Shown here in pieces: positions 33,724-42,182 of a stretch of DNA of 64,000 nt (position 1 is its first letter; each line of letters starts with the position of its first letter). The stretch is from Lentzea tibetensis. Lineage in GTDB: Bacteria > Actinomycetota > Actinomycetes > Mycobacteriales > Pseudonocardiaceae. The position numbers and the translations under genes are program-made. Below the pieces are notes generated by a model that had not been told where the DNA came from, searched no databases, and saw only the letters and a list, made by a program, of their open reading frames with translations. Location: assembly GCF_007845675.1 (NCBI RefSeq), contig NZ_VOBR01000022.1, positions 62,001-126,000 on the forward strand. Reading direction: 5' to 3'.

Positions 33724-35343
33724 GTGGGCTTCTTGGAGGCGAACGGCCTCGCGTACCGGCTTCCCGACGGACGTGAGTTGTTTCGCGATGTGTCGTTCAA
33801 AGTCGGCGGCGGGACGGTGGTCGCGCTCGTCGGCGCGAACGGCGTCGGCAAGTCGACGCTGCTGCGGTTGCTCTCGGGTGAGCTGACCCCGAGGGAGGGC
33901 AGCACGCAGGTGCAGGGCGGCATGGGCGTGATGCCCCAGTTCGTCGGCTCGGTGCGCGACGAGTCGACCGTCCGCGACCTCCTGCTCACCGTCGCTCCGG
34001 CGCGGCTGCGCAACGCCGCGCGCGAGCTGGACGCCGTCGAGCTCGCGATGATGGAGACCGACGACGAGCCCACCCAGATGCGGTACGCCGAGGCGCTCGT
34101 CGCCTGGGGCGAGGCCGGCGGCTACGACGCCGAGGTCCTGTGGGACACGGTGACCGTCGCGGCGCTCGGCATCCCGTTCGAGCGCGCCCGGTTCCGCGAG
34201 GTGCGCACGCTGTCCGGCGGCGAGCAGAAGCGGCTGGTGCTGGAGTCGTTGCTGCGCGGCCACGAGCAGGTGCTGCTGCTCGACGAGCCGGACAACTACC
34301 TCGACGTGCCGGGCAAGCGCTGGCTGGAGGACCGTCTCAAGGGGACGGACAAGGCCGTGCTGCTCGTCAGTCACGACCGGGAGCTGCTGGCCACCGCGGC
34401 GACGCACGTCGTCACCGTCGAGGCGCACAGCGCGTGGACGCACCACGGCTCGTTCGGCACGTGGCACGCCGCGCGCGAGGCCCGCATCGACCGGCTCGCC
34501 GAGCAGCACCGCCGCTGGGAGGAGGAGCACCAGCGGCTCAAGGACCTCGTGCGCACGTTGCAGCAGCAGGCGAAGGTCTCCGAGGTCATGGCGGCGAAGT
34601 ATCGCGTCATGTGCGGACGGCTGGAGCGCTACGAGGAGGCGGGACCACCGCCCGAGCTGCCGTCGGACGAGAAGGTGACGCCCCGGCTGCGCGGCGGCCG
34701 CACCGGTGTCCGCGCGATCACGTGCGAGCACCTCGAGCTGACCGGACTGATGAAGCCGTTCGACACGGAGATCTTCTTCGGCGACCGGGTGGCCGTGCTC
34801 GGCTCCAACGGCTCCGGCAAGAGCCACTTCCTGCGGCTGCTCGGCGGTGATCCCGTCGCGCACACGGGGAAGTGCCGCCTCGGGGCGCGCGTCGTGCCGG
34901 GGTTGTTCGCGCAGACGCACCAGCACCCCGAGTGGATCGGGCGCACCCTCGTCGACATCCTCTGGCACGGCGCCGACAACCGCTCGGGGCGTGATCGCGG
35001 CGCGGCGATGAGCGTGCTCTCGCGGTACGGGCTCGGCGCGTCCGGCGACCAGCGGTTCGAGAACCTGTCCGGCGGCCAGCAGGCCAGGTTCCAGGTGCTG
35101 CTGCTGGAGCTGTCCGGCGACACGTTGCTGCTGCTGGACGAGCCGACGGACAACCTCGACCTGGCGTCGGCGGAGGCGCTGCAACGCGCGCTGGACGAGT
35201 TCGAGGGCACGGTCGTCGCGGTGACGCACGATCGCTGGTTCGCGCGCTCGTTCGACCGCTTCCTGCTGTTCCGCTCGGACGGCGTGGTGTCGGAGGTGGA
35301 CGAGCCGGTGTGGGACGAGTCGCGCGTTCGCCGCGCCCGTTGA
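33724..35343 (+). CDS. ABC-F family ATPase
   Basis: 539 residues from the GTG at 33724, with two ABC domains and no membrane part. The first has GANGVGKSTLLRLL, LSGGEQKRLVLES and VLLLDEPDNYLD. The second has GSNGSGKSHFLRLL, LSGGQQARFQVLL and LLLLDEPTDNLDL. The inter-domain linker (~265-345) is charged and helical (LAEQHRRWEEEHQRLK), the arm that enters the ribosomal E site in this family. Members act as translation factors or protect ribosomes from antibiotics. Which applies here cannot be told from sequence. The second Walker A has Lys-Ser-His instead of Lys-Ser-Thr. Confidence 0.9.
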   Translation: MGFLEANGLAYRLPDGRELFRDVSFKVGGGTVVALVGANGVGKSTLLRLLSGELTPREGSTQVQGGMGVMPQFVGSVRDESTVRDLLLTVAPARLRNAARELDAVELAMMETDDEPTQMRYAEALVAWGEAGGYDAEVLWDTVTVAALGIPFERARFREVRTLSGGEQKRLVLESLLRGHEQVLLLDEPDNYLDVPGKRWLEDRLKGTDKAVLLVSHDRELLATAATHVVTVEAHSAWTHHGSFGTWHAAREARIDRLAEQHRRWEEEHQRLKDLVRTLQQQAKVSEVMAAKYRVMCGRLERYEEAGPPPELPSDEKVTPRLRGGRTGVRAITCEHLELTGLMKPFDTEIFFGDRVAVLGSNGSGKSHFLRLLGGDPVAHTGKCRLGARVVPGLFAQTHQHPEWIGRTLVDILWHGADNRSGRDRGAAMSVLSRYGLGASGDQRFENLSGGQQARFQVLLLELSGDTLLLLDEPTDNLDLASAEALQRALDEFEGTVVAVTHDRWFARSFDRFLLFRSDGVVSEVDEPVWDESRVRRAR

Positions 35344-35447
35344 GACATCCAAAGCAACGGTTGATCACCCTGCTGCCGTAGTGACGCCCGGTGTCGTGCT
35401 CCGTCAACCTCCGTAGTGGATCAACTACGCGAGGTTGCGGAGCACCC

Positions 35448-35957
35448 ATGCCGAAACTGTCTGTCGCTCTCTCTGGAGCGCTTCTGCTCACCGCGTTCGC
35501 CACGCCCGTGGCGTTCGCCGACCCCGTGGCGCTGGAGTGCGTGGGCGCGAAGAGCGCGAAGTACTCGCCCGGTCTCACGCTCGAGCCCCAGGAGCAGGCG
35601 ATCCTGCTGCACGCGACCTACGCGCCGTGCGCGGGCAACGGCGGCGTCACGTCGGCCACGCAGGTGCATCAGGTGACGAAGAACGCGTCCTGCCTGTCGG
35701 TGGGCGAGGCGAACCCCGGCACCGCCGACTTCACCTGGAACATCGGCGAGACCAGCACGTTCACCTACGAGGCGACGGTCGAGCGCCCGGCGGGCCAGCT
35801 CGTCACGACCAAACGGGGCACGTTCACGTCCGGCAAGTTCGCCGGTGCCGCCGTCGTCGAGGTCGCGGCGGGCGCGACGCCGAACGTGGCCGAGTGCCTC
35901 GCCGGCGGGATCAAGACGATCGACTCCACCATCACGCTGACGATCGTCCAGCAGTAG
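35448..35957 (+). CDS. secreted protein, unknown function
   Basis: 169 residues from the ATG at 35448. The signal peptide is SVALSGALLLTAFATPVAFA with cleavage after AFA. The mature part has four cysteines (LECVG, APCAGN, ASCLS, AECLAGG) and a pattern of beta strands with Gly and Thr, so it is likely a small disulfide-bonded extracellular beta-sandwich. I recognise no family. A hairpin-like CGTAGT-GGATCA-ACTACG lies about 20 nt upstream of the start and may be part of the promoter region. Confidence 0.72.
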   Translation: MPKLSVALSGALLLTAFATPVAFADPVALECVGAKSAKYSPGLTLEPQEQAILLHATYAPCAGNGGVTSATQVHQVTKNASCLSVGEANPGTADFTWNIGETSTFTYEATVERPAGQLVTTKRGTFTSGKFAGAAVVEVAAGATPNVAECLAGGIKTIDSTITLTIVQQ

Positions 35958-35984
35958 TTCACCTGCGTGGGCTAGAACTGGCGC

Positions 35985-36596
35985 GTGCAGGTCGACAACT
36001 ACTGCGAGCGGCTCGCTCCCGGACTGTGGGGTGAGCCGCTGAACGCGTTCACCAACATCGCGTTCCTGGTGGCCGCGGTGCTGCTGGCGCGCAGGCACGC
36101 GCCGCCGAGCGTGCGGGTGCTGCCGGTGCTGCTCGCGCTGGTGGGTCTGGCGAGCCTGTCGTTCCACACCATGGCGACCGAGTTCACCGGCTGGCTCGAC
36201 ACCGGGTTCATCGCCGTGTTCGTCCTCTACTACGTCGTCGGTTACGCGCACTGGTTCCACGGCGTGCGCTGGTCGCTCGCGTGGCTCGCGGCACCGGTGT
36301 TCGTCGGTTTCGCGTTCGCGATCGGACTGCTCGTGCGCGTCGGCCCGGCCATCTACCTGCCCGCGTTGCTGGTGATGATCGTGCTGACCGGGCTGGCGGA
36401 CGGCTACCGCGCGTGGTTCGCCGCCGCCGCGGTCGTGTTTGCCGTGTCGCTCACGCTGCGCACGGTCGACGAGCCGCTGTGCGCGCAGTGGCCTGCCGGC
36501 ACGCACTTCCTGTGGCACCTGCTGAACGCGGTCGTGCTGTACCTCGTGACCGCCGCGGCGATCACTCGATCAGCGCGGGCAGCGTCCCGTTCTTGA
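35985..36596 (+). CDS. ceramidase-like (CREST superfamily) membrane protein
   Basis: 203 residues from the GTG at 35985; CTAGAACT just before suggests a near-leaderless start. It opens VDNYCERLAPGLWGEPLNAFTN (read in two parts), the alkaline-ceramidase start. The putative zinc-site residues are SLSFHTMAT, WLD in GWLDTGF, and HFLWHLLNA. About seven hydrophobic helices fill the rest. Such proteins hydrolyse amide-linked lipids or act as related hydrolases; the bacterial substrate is unknown. Its 3' end overlaps the convergent DUF2252 gene by 35 nt. Confidence 0.83.
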   Translation: MQVDNYCERLAPGLWGEPLNAFTNIAFLVAAVLLARRHAPPSVRVLPVLLALVGLASLSFHTMATEFTGWLDTGFIAVFVLYYVVGYAHWFHGVRWSLAWLAAPVFVGFAFAIGLLVRVGPAIYLPALLVMIVLTGLADGYRAWFAAAAVVFAVSLTLRTVDEPLCAQWPAGTHFLWHLLNAVVLYLVTAAAITRSARAASRS

Positions 36597-37941
36597 CGAG
36601 GTCGACCAGCTCGGCGTGGTCGGCCTCGGTCTGGTCGGCGTAGTCGAACGCGTACCGGGCGAACGCCTCGTCGAGGTCGTCGCCGCCGGTGCCCTGGAAG
36701 TACCCGGCCAGCAGCCGCGGGTCGACCGACCGGCTGTGCGCCCGCGCCAGCAGTGCGCCCGCGAGGCGGCCGTAGTCGTCGAGGTCGTCGCGCTTGAGCG
36801 TGGTCGCGTCGATCTCGCCCTTGCGGTTGCGGAACTGCCGCACGATGTACGGGCGGTCCTCGATCGTCGTCCAGCCGAGCAGGATGTCCGTCTCGGCCTG
36901 CACGAGCCGCGCGCCGTGCACGATGCGCTTGCCCTCGTGCTTCGCGGGCTCGGCGGCGAGGAACGGCTCCAGCGCCGAGTGCCGCGCCTCCTTGGCCTGC
37001 AGCACCAGTGCCTCGTTGCCGTTGCCGTGCAACAGGATCAGGTAGTTGCGCAGGCCGACGCTGCCGGTGCCGACGACGCGGAACGCCACGTCCGACACGC
37101 CGTAGCGCATGATCAGGTTGCGGCGCGACTCGCGCAGCGTGTCCACGTAGGACGGCAGCGAGCCGACGACGGCGTCCCTGGTCTCGTCGGTGACGGTCGT
37201 GAACGTGGGCGGGTTCGTGATGAACCGCCACTGCTCGCCGTCGTGCGCCGTCCACTTGGCGGCGAAGCGCGCGCTGGTGTTCTTGCGCGACTTCTCCGCG
37301 GCCTTGCTGAAGTCCTTGAGCAGGTCGTCGGCCTTGACCTTGGACAGCACGGACTCGTCGCCGAGCGCGGTCCACGCGTCCATGAACGGGATCTCCGCGA
37401 GGTGCCGGATCGCGCTGCGGTACGCGCTCACCGCGTCCTCGGCGGCTTCGCGGCAGCCCTTCTCCGAGACGTCACCGGTGCGCCCGGCGAGCACGAGCGA
37501 CGTGACGAGCCGCTTGAGGTCCCACTCCCACGGGCCGGGCAGCGTCTCGTCGAAGTCGTTGATGTCCATGACGATCTGGCCCTCGGGCGTGCCGTACAGC
37601 CCGAAGTTCGCCGCGTGCGCGTCGCCGCACAGCTGCGCCTCGAGTCCACTCGACACACCGGCGGCGAGGTCGCCTGCCATGAGTCCCGCGCTGCCGCGGA
37701 AGAACGCGAACGGGTTCGCCAGCATGCGGCCGATGCGCAACGGGACCAGGTGCTCGAGCCTGCCCTCGTTGCTGATGTTCATGAACTCGAGCACGCTGGG
37801 CCGGTCACGTGCCAGGTGCGTCTCGCGGTGCGCCGCGAAGCTCACCTCGTCGCGCAGGGCACGACCCCGTGCGAGGACCTCGTCGGGCTCGGTCCACGTG
37901 CCCAGCGCGGCGGCGGCCTGCGCTCGCTTGCGTTCACCCAT
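36562..37941 (-). CDS. DUF2252 protein
   Basis: 459 residues if it starts at the ATG at 37941; a longer frame starts at 37989. It shows the DUF2252 pattern, a distant kinase-like fold: FFRGSAGLMAGDLA, LCGDAHAANFGLYGTPEG, DINDFDETLPGPWEWDLKRL, VGTGSVGLRNYLILLHG and YGRLAGALLARAHSRS. HAANFG and NDFD sit like kinase catalytic and metal motifs. The function is unestablished; the family is widespread in actinomycetes. The 3' end overlaps the ceramidase-like gene. Upstream is a 790-nt gene-free repeat region. Confidence 0.88.
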   Translation of the reverse strand: MGERKRAQAAAALGTWTEPDEVLARGRALRDEVSFAAHRETHLARDRPSVLEFMNISNEGRLEHLVPLRIGRMLANPFAFFRGSAGLMAGDLAAGVSSGLEAQLCGDAHAANFGLYGTPEGQIVMDINDFDETLPGPWEWDLKRLVTSLVLAGRTGDVSEKGCREAAEDAVSAYRSAIRHLAEIPFMDAWTALGDESVLSKVKADDLLKDFSKAAEKSRKNTSARFAAKWTAHDGEQWRFITNPPTFTTVTDETRDAVVGSLPSYVDTLRESRRNLIMRYGVSDVAFRVVGTGSVGLRNYLILLHGNGNEALVLQAKEARHSALEPFLAAEPAKHEGKRIVHGARLVQAETDILLGWTTIEDRPYIVRQFRNRKGEIDATTLKRDDLDDYGRLAGALLARAHSRSVDPRLLAGYFQGTGGDDLDEAFARYAFDYADQTEADHAELVDLVKNGTLPALIE

Positions 37942-38132
37942 GCGGATGATTCTGCCTGTGCCGGACGGGCCGTGAAGCCCGTCCGGCACATTTGTGACCT
38001 AGCGCGGAGGCCACAACACGCCGTCGCGAGGGGCAGTTCGCGACGTTTGCCCGGAACCGCCTGGCTTGGGTTGTGCTCGTGCGCCCGGCGTGTTCCGCGT
38101 TCTGCACCCGAGAGTTGCCTGTTCGGCAACTC

Positions 38133-38246
38133 CCGAAACTGTCGGTGTGCCGCGATACGCTTGGAGTGGGGACCTCGCGCCCCCCTTGGGGGGTTGTGGG
38201 GCCCCCGAATCCGAACGTAGTCGGCAGGTCTGACATTGCGGCGTCT
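38133..38246. repeat. direct repeat, left copy (~110 bp)
   Basis: This copy and the one at 38620-38735 share ACTGTCGGTG, GCGATACGCTTGGAGTGGGG, a C-run/G-run hairpin (CCCCCCTTGGGGGG here), CCCCGAATCCGA, CAGGTCTGACA and GCGGCGTC, in the same order and orientation. It lies in a 790-nt gap with no credible gene. It may be a dispersed structured element; the two copies bracket a minisatellite. Confidence 0.75.
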
Positions 38247-38619
38247 GCGAGCCCGGTCGGACCCGTATCCGCCTGAATTCGAGTCTGGCGCACCCACATC
38301 CGCCTGGATACGGGCTTCGCCGGACCCGCACCCGTCTGGATGCGAGCGTGGCGGGGCCTGCACCGTCTGGATGCGAGCTGGCTGGACCTTTGTATTCGCC
38401 TGCATGCGCCCGGCCGGACCCGCATCCGTCTGGACGCGGGCTTGGCCGGACCTGTATCCGTCTGGATGCGAGCCCGGCCGGACCCGCATCCGTCTGGACG
38501 CGGGCTTGGCCGGACCTTGTATCCGCCTGGATGCGGGCCCGGCCGGACCCGCATCGGTCTGACTGCGAGTCCGGCCGGACCGCATCTGCCTGAATGCGAG
38601 CCTGGGCGGCCCGCATCCG
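38247..38619. repeat. degenerate minisatellite (~30-40 bp unit)
   Basis: About ten to twelve imperfect units built on GGACCCGCATCCGTCTGGATGCGAGCC-like sequence (given in parts: GGACC[CT]G[CT]ATCCG and [CT]CTGGATGCG). Each unit contains the palindrome GCATCC-GTCT-GGATGC or a variant, so single-stranded forms would fold into hairpins. Long open frames on both strands are by-products of the base composition. No ribosome sites or conserved protein features are visible. Confidence 0.75.
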
Positions 38620-38735
38620 CCGGAACTGTCGGTGCCTCGCGATACGCTTGGAGTGGGGCGCCGAGCCCCCTTGGGGGCGCTTGAGACCCCCCGAATCCGA
38701 GCCTACGCAGCAGGTCTGACAGTCAGCGGCGTCAA
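38620..38735. repeat. direct repeat, right copy (~110 bp)
   Basis: Second copy of the element at 38133-38246, with GCCCCCTTGGGGGC as its hairpin. Its right end (GCGGCGTCAA) reaches into the stop codon of the rocD gene (38732), so the element borders or supplies the 3' end of that gene. On the rocD strand it could fold as a terminator-like structure. Confidence 0.72.
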
Positions 38736-39958
38736 CGGCCGAGTACGGCCGCAATCGCCTCGACGCCCATGTCGATCTCGTCACGCGTGATCACCAGCGG
38801 GGGAGCGACGCGCAGCGTGGTCGCCTGCGTCTCCTTGCACAGCACGCCCCGCGCGGCCAGCGCCTCGGACGCGACCCGGCCGACCGGGCCGCCCGGCGCG
38901 ATCTCGACACCGGCCCACAGGCCGCGACCGCGGACCTCGGCGACGCCGCGGCCGACGAGCGAGCCGAGCCGGGTGTGCAGGTAGCCGCCCAGCTCGCGGG
39001 AGCGCTCCTGGTACTCGCCGGTCGCCAGCAGGCGGACGACCGCGCGGCCGATGGCGCACGCCAGCGGGTTGCCGCCGAACGTCGAGCCGTGCTCGCCGGG
39101 GCGCAGCACGCCCAGCACCGCGCGGCTGCCGACGACCGCGGACACCGGCATGATGCCGCCGCCCAGCGCCTTGCCCAGCGTGTACAGGTCGGCGCGCACG
39201 CCCTCGTGGTCGAGCGCGAACAGCTCACCGGTGCGGGCGAGACCGGACTGGATCTCGTCGCAGATCATCAGGACGTTGTGCTCGTCGCACAGGCGGCGGA
39301 TGCCCGCGAGGTAGCCGGCGGGCGGAACCACGACACCAGCTTCGCCCTGGATGGGCTCGATCAGGACGGCCGCGGTGTTCGGGGTGATCGCCGACGCGAT
39401 CTCGTCCAGGTTGCCGTACTTCACGACCCGGAAGCCCGGCGTGAACGGGCCGAAGTCCTGGCGCGCGGTCTCGTCGGTCGAGAACGACACGATCGTCGTG
39501 GTGCGGCCGTGGAAGTTCGAGCCCGCGACGACGATCTCGGCGGTGCCCGACGGCACGCCCTTCACCTGGTACGCCCACTTGCGTGCGACCTTGATCGCGG
39601 ACTCGACGGCCTCCGCGCCGGAGTTCATCGCGAGCACCATCTCGGTACCGGTCAGCGTCGCCAGCTCACGGCAGAACAGGCCGAACTGGTCGTGGTGGAA
39701 CGCGCGGGACGTCAGCGTCACCTTGTTCAGCTGGTCGACGGTCGCGGCGATCAGCTCGGGGTGGCGGTGGCCGAAGTTCAGCGACGAGTACCCGGACAGG
39801 AAGTCCAGGTAACGGCGACCCTCGACGTCGGTGACCCAGGCACCCTCGCCCTCCGCGATGACCACCGGCAGCGGGTGGTAGTTGTGGGTGCTCCACTCCT
39901 CGTCGAGAGCGACGTACTCAGCACTTGTGGTGGTGTTGTGCTCGGCGATGGCGGTCAT
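38732..39958 (-). CDS. rocD: ornithine aminotransferase
   Basis: 408 residues from the ATG at 39958. A class III PLP aminotransferase: STHNYHPLPVVIAEGEGAWV, GYSSLNFGHRHPEL, MNSGAEAVESAIKVARKWAY, ICDEIQSGLARTGELFA and the PLP lysine in YTLGKALGGGIMPVSAVVG. The start region (TSAEYVALDEEWSTHNYHP, in parts) is diagnostic for RocD. It moves the delta-amino group of ornithine to 2-oxoglutarate, giving glutamate semialdehyde in arginine breakdown. A 20-bp palindrome lies just upstream and may be its operator. The rest of a rocADF set is not present here. Confidence 0.95.
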   Translation of the reverse strand: MTAIAEHNTTTSAEYVALDEEWSTHNYHPLPVVIAEGEGAWVTDVEGRRYLDFLSGYSSLNFGHRHPELIAATVDQLNKVTLTSRAFHHDQFGLFCRELATLTGTEMVLAMNSGAEAVESAIKVARKWAYQVKGVPSGTAEIVVAGSNFHGRTTTIVSFSTDETARQDFGPFTPGFRVVKYGNLDEIASAITPNTAAVLIEPIQGEAGVVVPPAGYLAGIRRLCDEHNVLMICDEIQSGLARTGELFALDHEGVRADLYTLGKALGGGIMPVSAVVGSRAVLGVLRPGEHGSTFGGNPLACAIGRAVVRLLATGEYQERSRELGGYLHTRLGSLVGRGVAEVRGRGLWAGVEIAPGGPVGRVASEALAARGVLCKETQATTLRVAPPLVITRDEIDMGVEAIAAVLGR

Positions 39959-39978
39959 GCAACAAGGCTAAGGCCCCG

Positions 39979-39998
39979 GACGGATGATTTCATCCGTC
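39979..39998. promoter_or_regulatory. 20-bp palindrome upstream of rocD
   Basis: GACGGATGA-TT-TCATCCGTC is a perfect inverted repeat with 9-bp arms, 20 nt upstream of the rocD ATG, probably over the promoter or leader. It fits an operator for an Lrp/AsnC-type arginine or ornithine regulator, but no such gene is adjacent; the divergent neighbour is a PPK2 gene. Confidence 0.6.
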
Positions 39999-40098
39999 GG
40001 ACATTGCATGTTGCCTATGTTTGTTGCACAAATTCACTGATCCGTGGCGATCCGTTGCGCAACAGGCGGACTCGACGGTGTATCGCTACTCTCCGCTG

Positions 40099-40920
40099 AT
40101 GGCGAAGAAGTCGGTTCGTGAAGCGCTTCGGTTCACCGCTGACCTGCCCGACGCGGCGGACAGGCCGATCGGTCCCAAGACCAAGAAAGAGGCCGCCGAC
40201 AGTCTCGCCGAGACCGGTGCGGAGCTCGACGACCTGCAGGAACGGCTCTACGCCGAGCACACCCGCGCGGTGCTGCTCGTGCTGCAGGGCATGGACACCT
40301 CCGGCAAGGGCGGCACGATCCGCCACGTCGTCGGGCTGGTGAACCCGCAGGGCGTGCACATCGCGTCGTTCAAGAAACCCACGCCGACCGAACGCAGGCA
40401 CCACTTCCTGTGGCGCGTCCGCAAGGTCCTGCCGACCGCGGGCCAGCTCGGCGTGTTCGACCGGTCGCACTACGAGGACGTCCTCGTGCCCAAGGTCGAG
40501 GGCCTGCTCACCGCCGCCGAGGTCCGCACCCGGTACCGCGAGATCAACGCGTTCGAGAAGGAGCTCGCGGACCAGGGCGTCGCGGTCGTGAAGTGCTTCC
40601 TGCACATCTCGCCGGAGGTGCAGAAGGAACGGCTGCTCGCCCGGCTCGACGACCCGACGAAGCTGTGGAAGTACAACCCGCACGACATCGACGTGCGCGC
40701 CAAGTTCTCGCAGTACCAGGCCGCCTACCTCGCGGCGCTGAAGAACTGCTCCGCGACGCCCTGGTACGTCGTCCCGTCCGACCGCAAGTGGTACCGCAAC
40801 TGGGCGGTCGGCAGGCTCGTGCTGGAGACCCTGCGCGACCTCGACCCGCAGTACCCGCCCGCGGCCTACGACCGCGACGCGGAGAAAGCCCGCCTCGTGG
40901 ACGCCGACCCGTTGCGCTAG
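40099..40920 (+). CDS. polyphosphate kinase 2 (PPK2) family protein
   Basis: 273 residues from the ATG at 40099; a longer frame from 40021 exists. Walker A is LVLQGMDTSGKGGTIRHVVG (Lys of SGKGG), Walker B is GVFDRSHYEDVLVP, and the lid region has FKKPTPTERRHHFLWRV. The C-terminal half has KYNPHDIDVRAKFSQY and YVVPSDRKWYRNWAVG. PPK2 enzymes phosphorylate nucleoside mono- or diphosphates with polyphosphate. The one-domain form with GMDTSGKGG often prefers ADP or AMP; the class cannot be fixed here. It is divergent from rocD. Confidence 0.9.
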   Translation: MAKKSVREALRFTADLPDAADRPIGPKTKKEAADSLAETGAELDDLQERLYAEHTRAVLLVLQGMDTSGKGGTIRHVVGLVNPQGVHIASFKKPTPTERRHHFLWRVRKVLPTAGQLGVFDRSHYEDVLVPKVEGLLTAAEVRTRYREINAFEKELADQGVAVVKCFLHISPEVQKERLLARLDDPTKLWKYNPHDIDVRAKFSQYQAAYLAALKNCSATPWYVVPSDRKWYRNWAVGRLVLETLRDLDPQYPPAAYDRDAEKARLVDADPLR

Positions 40921-41008
40921 ACGCAATCTTCGTTGCGCCTCTTGCCCGACCGTAGTGGTCTAGGCCAGTGTGGGCACCGCCGCCGACGAGTGCAGCGGAG
41001 GTGCGGAC

Positions 41009-42142
41009 GTGGTTGTGGACCGGCGACGTTTCCTGGGAGCCGTGGGTGTCGGAGCGGGGCTGTTGATGACCGGAGAGATCGCCGAAGCCCAGGAGACTGC
41101 GGCGCCTGGCAAGGCCACCAGAAAGGTGTACTTCGGCGCCTACACGACGTGGAGCGGCGGAGCCCAGGGTATCGGCATCGGTGCGTACGACTCGGCCACC
41201 GGCCAGCTCACGACCACCGGCGTGATCAAGGGGGTGACCAACCCGTCCTGGGTCGAGGAGTCGCGCGACGGCAGGTTCCTCTACGCCGTCAACGAGACTT
41301 CCGACGGCGCCGTCACCGCGATCAACGCCGCCACCGGCAAGGTGATCAACAAGCAGCCGACCGGCGGCGCGGACCCGTGTCACCTCGCGATCGACCCTTC
41401 CGGCAAGTTCCTGGTCACCGCGGACTACTCCAGCGGCAGCGTCACCGTCCTCCCGATCCGGCCGGACGGCGGGCTCGGCGCGCGCACGCACCTGGTGAAG
41501 CACAAGGGATCCGGCCCCGATCCGGACCGGCAGAAGACCCCGCACGCGCACCAGGTCGTCTTCGACCCGCAGGGCAAGTTCATCGCGGCCGTCGACCTCG
41601 GCGCCGACGCGGTCTTCACGTACACGCTGAGTCCGGAAGGCAAGCTGACGCCGGTCAACACCGCGAAGCTCAAGCCGGGCGCCGGACCGCGGCACATCGC
41701 GTTCCACCCCAACGGCAAGGTCGCGTACGTCGCCAACGAGCTCGACTCGACGATCGTCGTCTGCGCGTACGACAACGGGAAGCTGACGCCCGGCCAGGTG
41801 CTCAAGACCGCGCCGTCCTCGCCGGTGCGCAACTACCCGGCCGAGGTGTTCGTCTCACCGGATGGCCGGTTCGTGTACCTCTCCAACCGCGGTCACGACA
41901 GCGTCGCGGTCTTCTCGGTCGACGGTGCGACGCTCAAGCTCGTCGAGACGACCCCGGTCGGAGGCAAGTACCCCCGGCACATCACGCTGGACCCGACCGG
42001 GCGATTCCTGTTCGCCGCCAACCAGAACTCCAACCTGGTGACGTCGTTCGCCGTCGACAGCGCGACCGGCAAGTTGAAGGCGGCGGGCACGCCGCTGAAG
42101 ACCCAGATCCCGGTCTGCGTGACGCCCACACGTCTGGGTTAA
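41009..42142 (+). CDS. Tat-exported lactonase-family beta-propeller protein
   Basis: 377 residues from the GTG at 41009, with GGAGG 6 nt upstream. The N-terminus VVVDRRRFLGAVGVGAGLL is a twin-arginine signal (RRRFLG). The mature part is a seven-bladed propeller: KVYFGAYTTWSGGAQGIGI, NPSWVEESRDGRFLYAVNE, HAHQVVFDPQGKFI, GPRHIAFHPNGKVAYVANE and YPRHITLDPTGRFLFAANQ. This is the Lactonase (6-phosphogluconolactonase-type, PF10282) family. An exported member is unlikely to act on phosphogluconate; a secreted lactone or other sugar-acid is more plausible. Confidence 0.9.
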   Translation: MVVDRRRFLGAVGVGAGLLMTGEIAEAQETAAPGKATRKVYFGAYTTWSGGAQGIGIGAYDSATGQLTTTGVIKGVTNPSWVEESRDGRFLYAVNETSDGAVTAINAATGKVINKQPTGGADPCHLAIDPSGKFLVTADYSSGSVTVLPIRPDGGLGARTHLVKHKGSGPDPDRQKTPHAHQVVFDPQGKFIAAVDLGADAVFTYTLSPEGKLTPVNTAKLKPGAGPRHIAFHPNGKVAYVANELDSTIVVCAYDNGKLTPGQVLKTAPSSPVRNYPAEVFVSPDGRFVYLSNRGHDSVAVFSVDGATLKLVETTPVGGKYPRHITLDPTGRFLFAANQNSNLVTSFAVDSATGKLKAAGTPLKTQIPVCVTPTRLG

Positions 42143-42154
42143 CCCCCTTCAACC

Positions 42155-42170
42155 CCACTGTCCACAGTGG
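42155..42170. terminator. 16-bp palindrome between lactonase and SGNH genes
   Basis: CCACTGT-CC-ACAGTGG is a perfect 7-bp-arm inverted repeat in the 40-nt gap, 13 nt before the SGNH start. The loop is too short for a classic terminator. It could be an operator or cruciform site for the downstream gene. Confidence 0.35.
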
Positions 42171-42182
42171 TACTCCGGCGGT

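Noticed and set aside
38247-38619. CRISPR-like array
   Set aside because: Units are degenerate and contiguous with no constant repeat separated by unique spacers, and no cas genes are nearby.
37999-38784. 261-codon minus-strand frame through the repeat region
   Set aside because: Its composition follows the minisatellite and flanking repeats, it has no ribosome site, and it overlaps the end of rocD.
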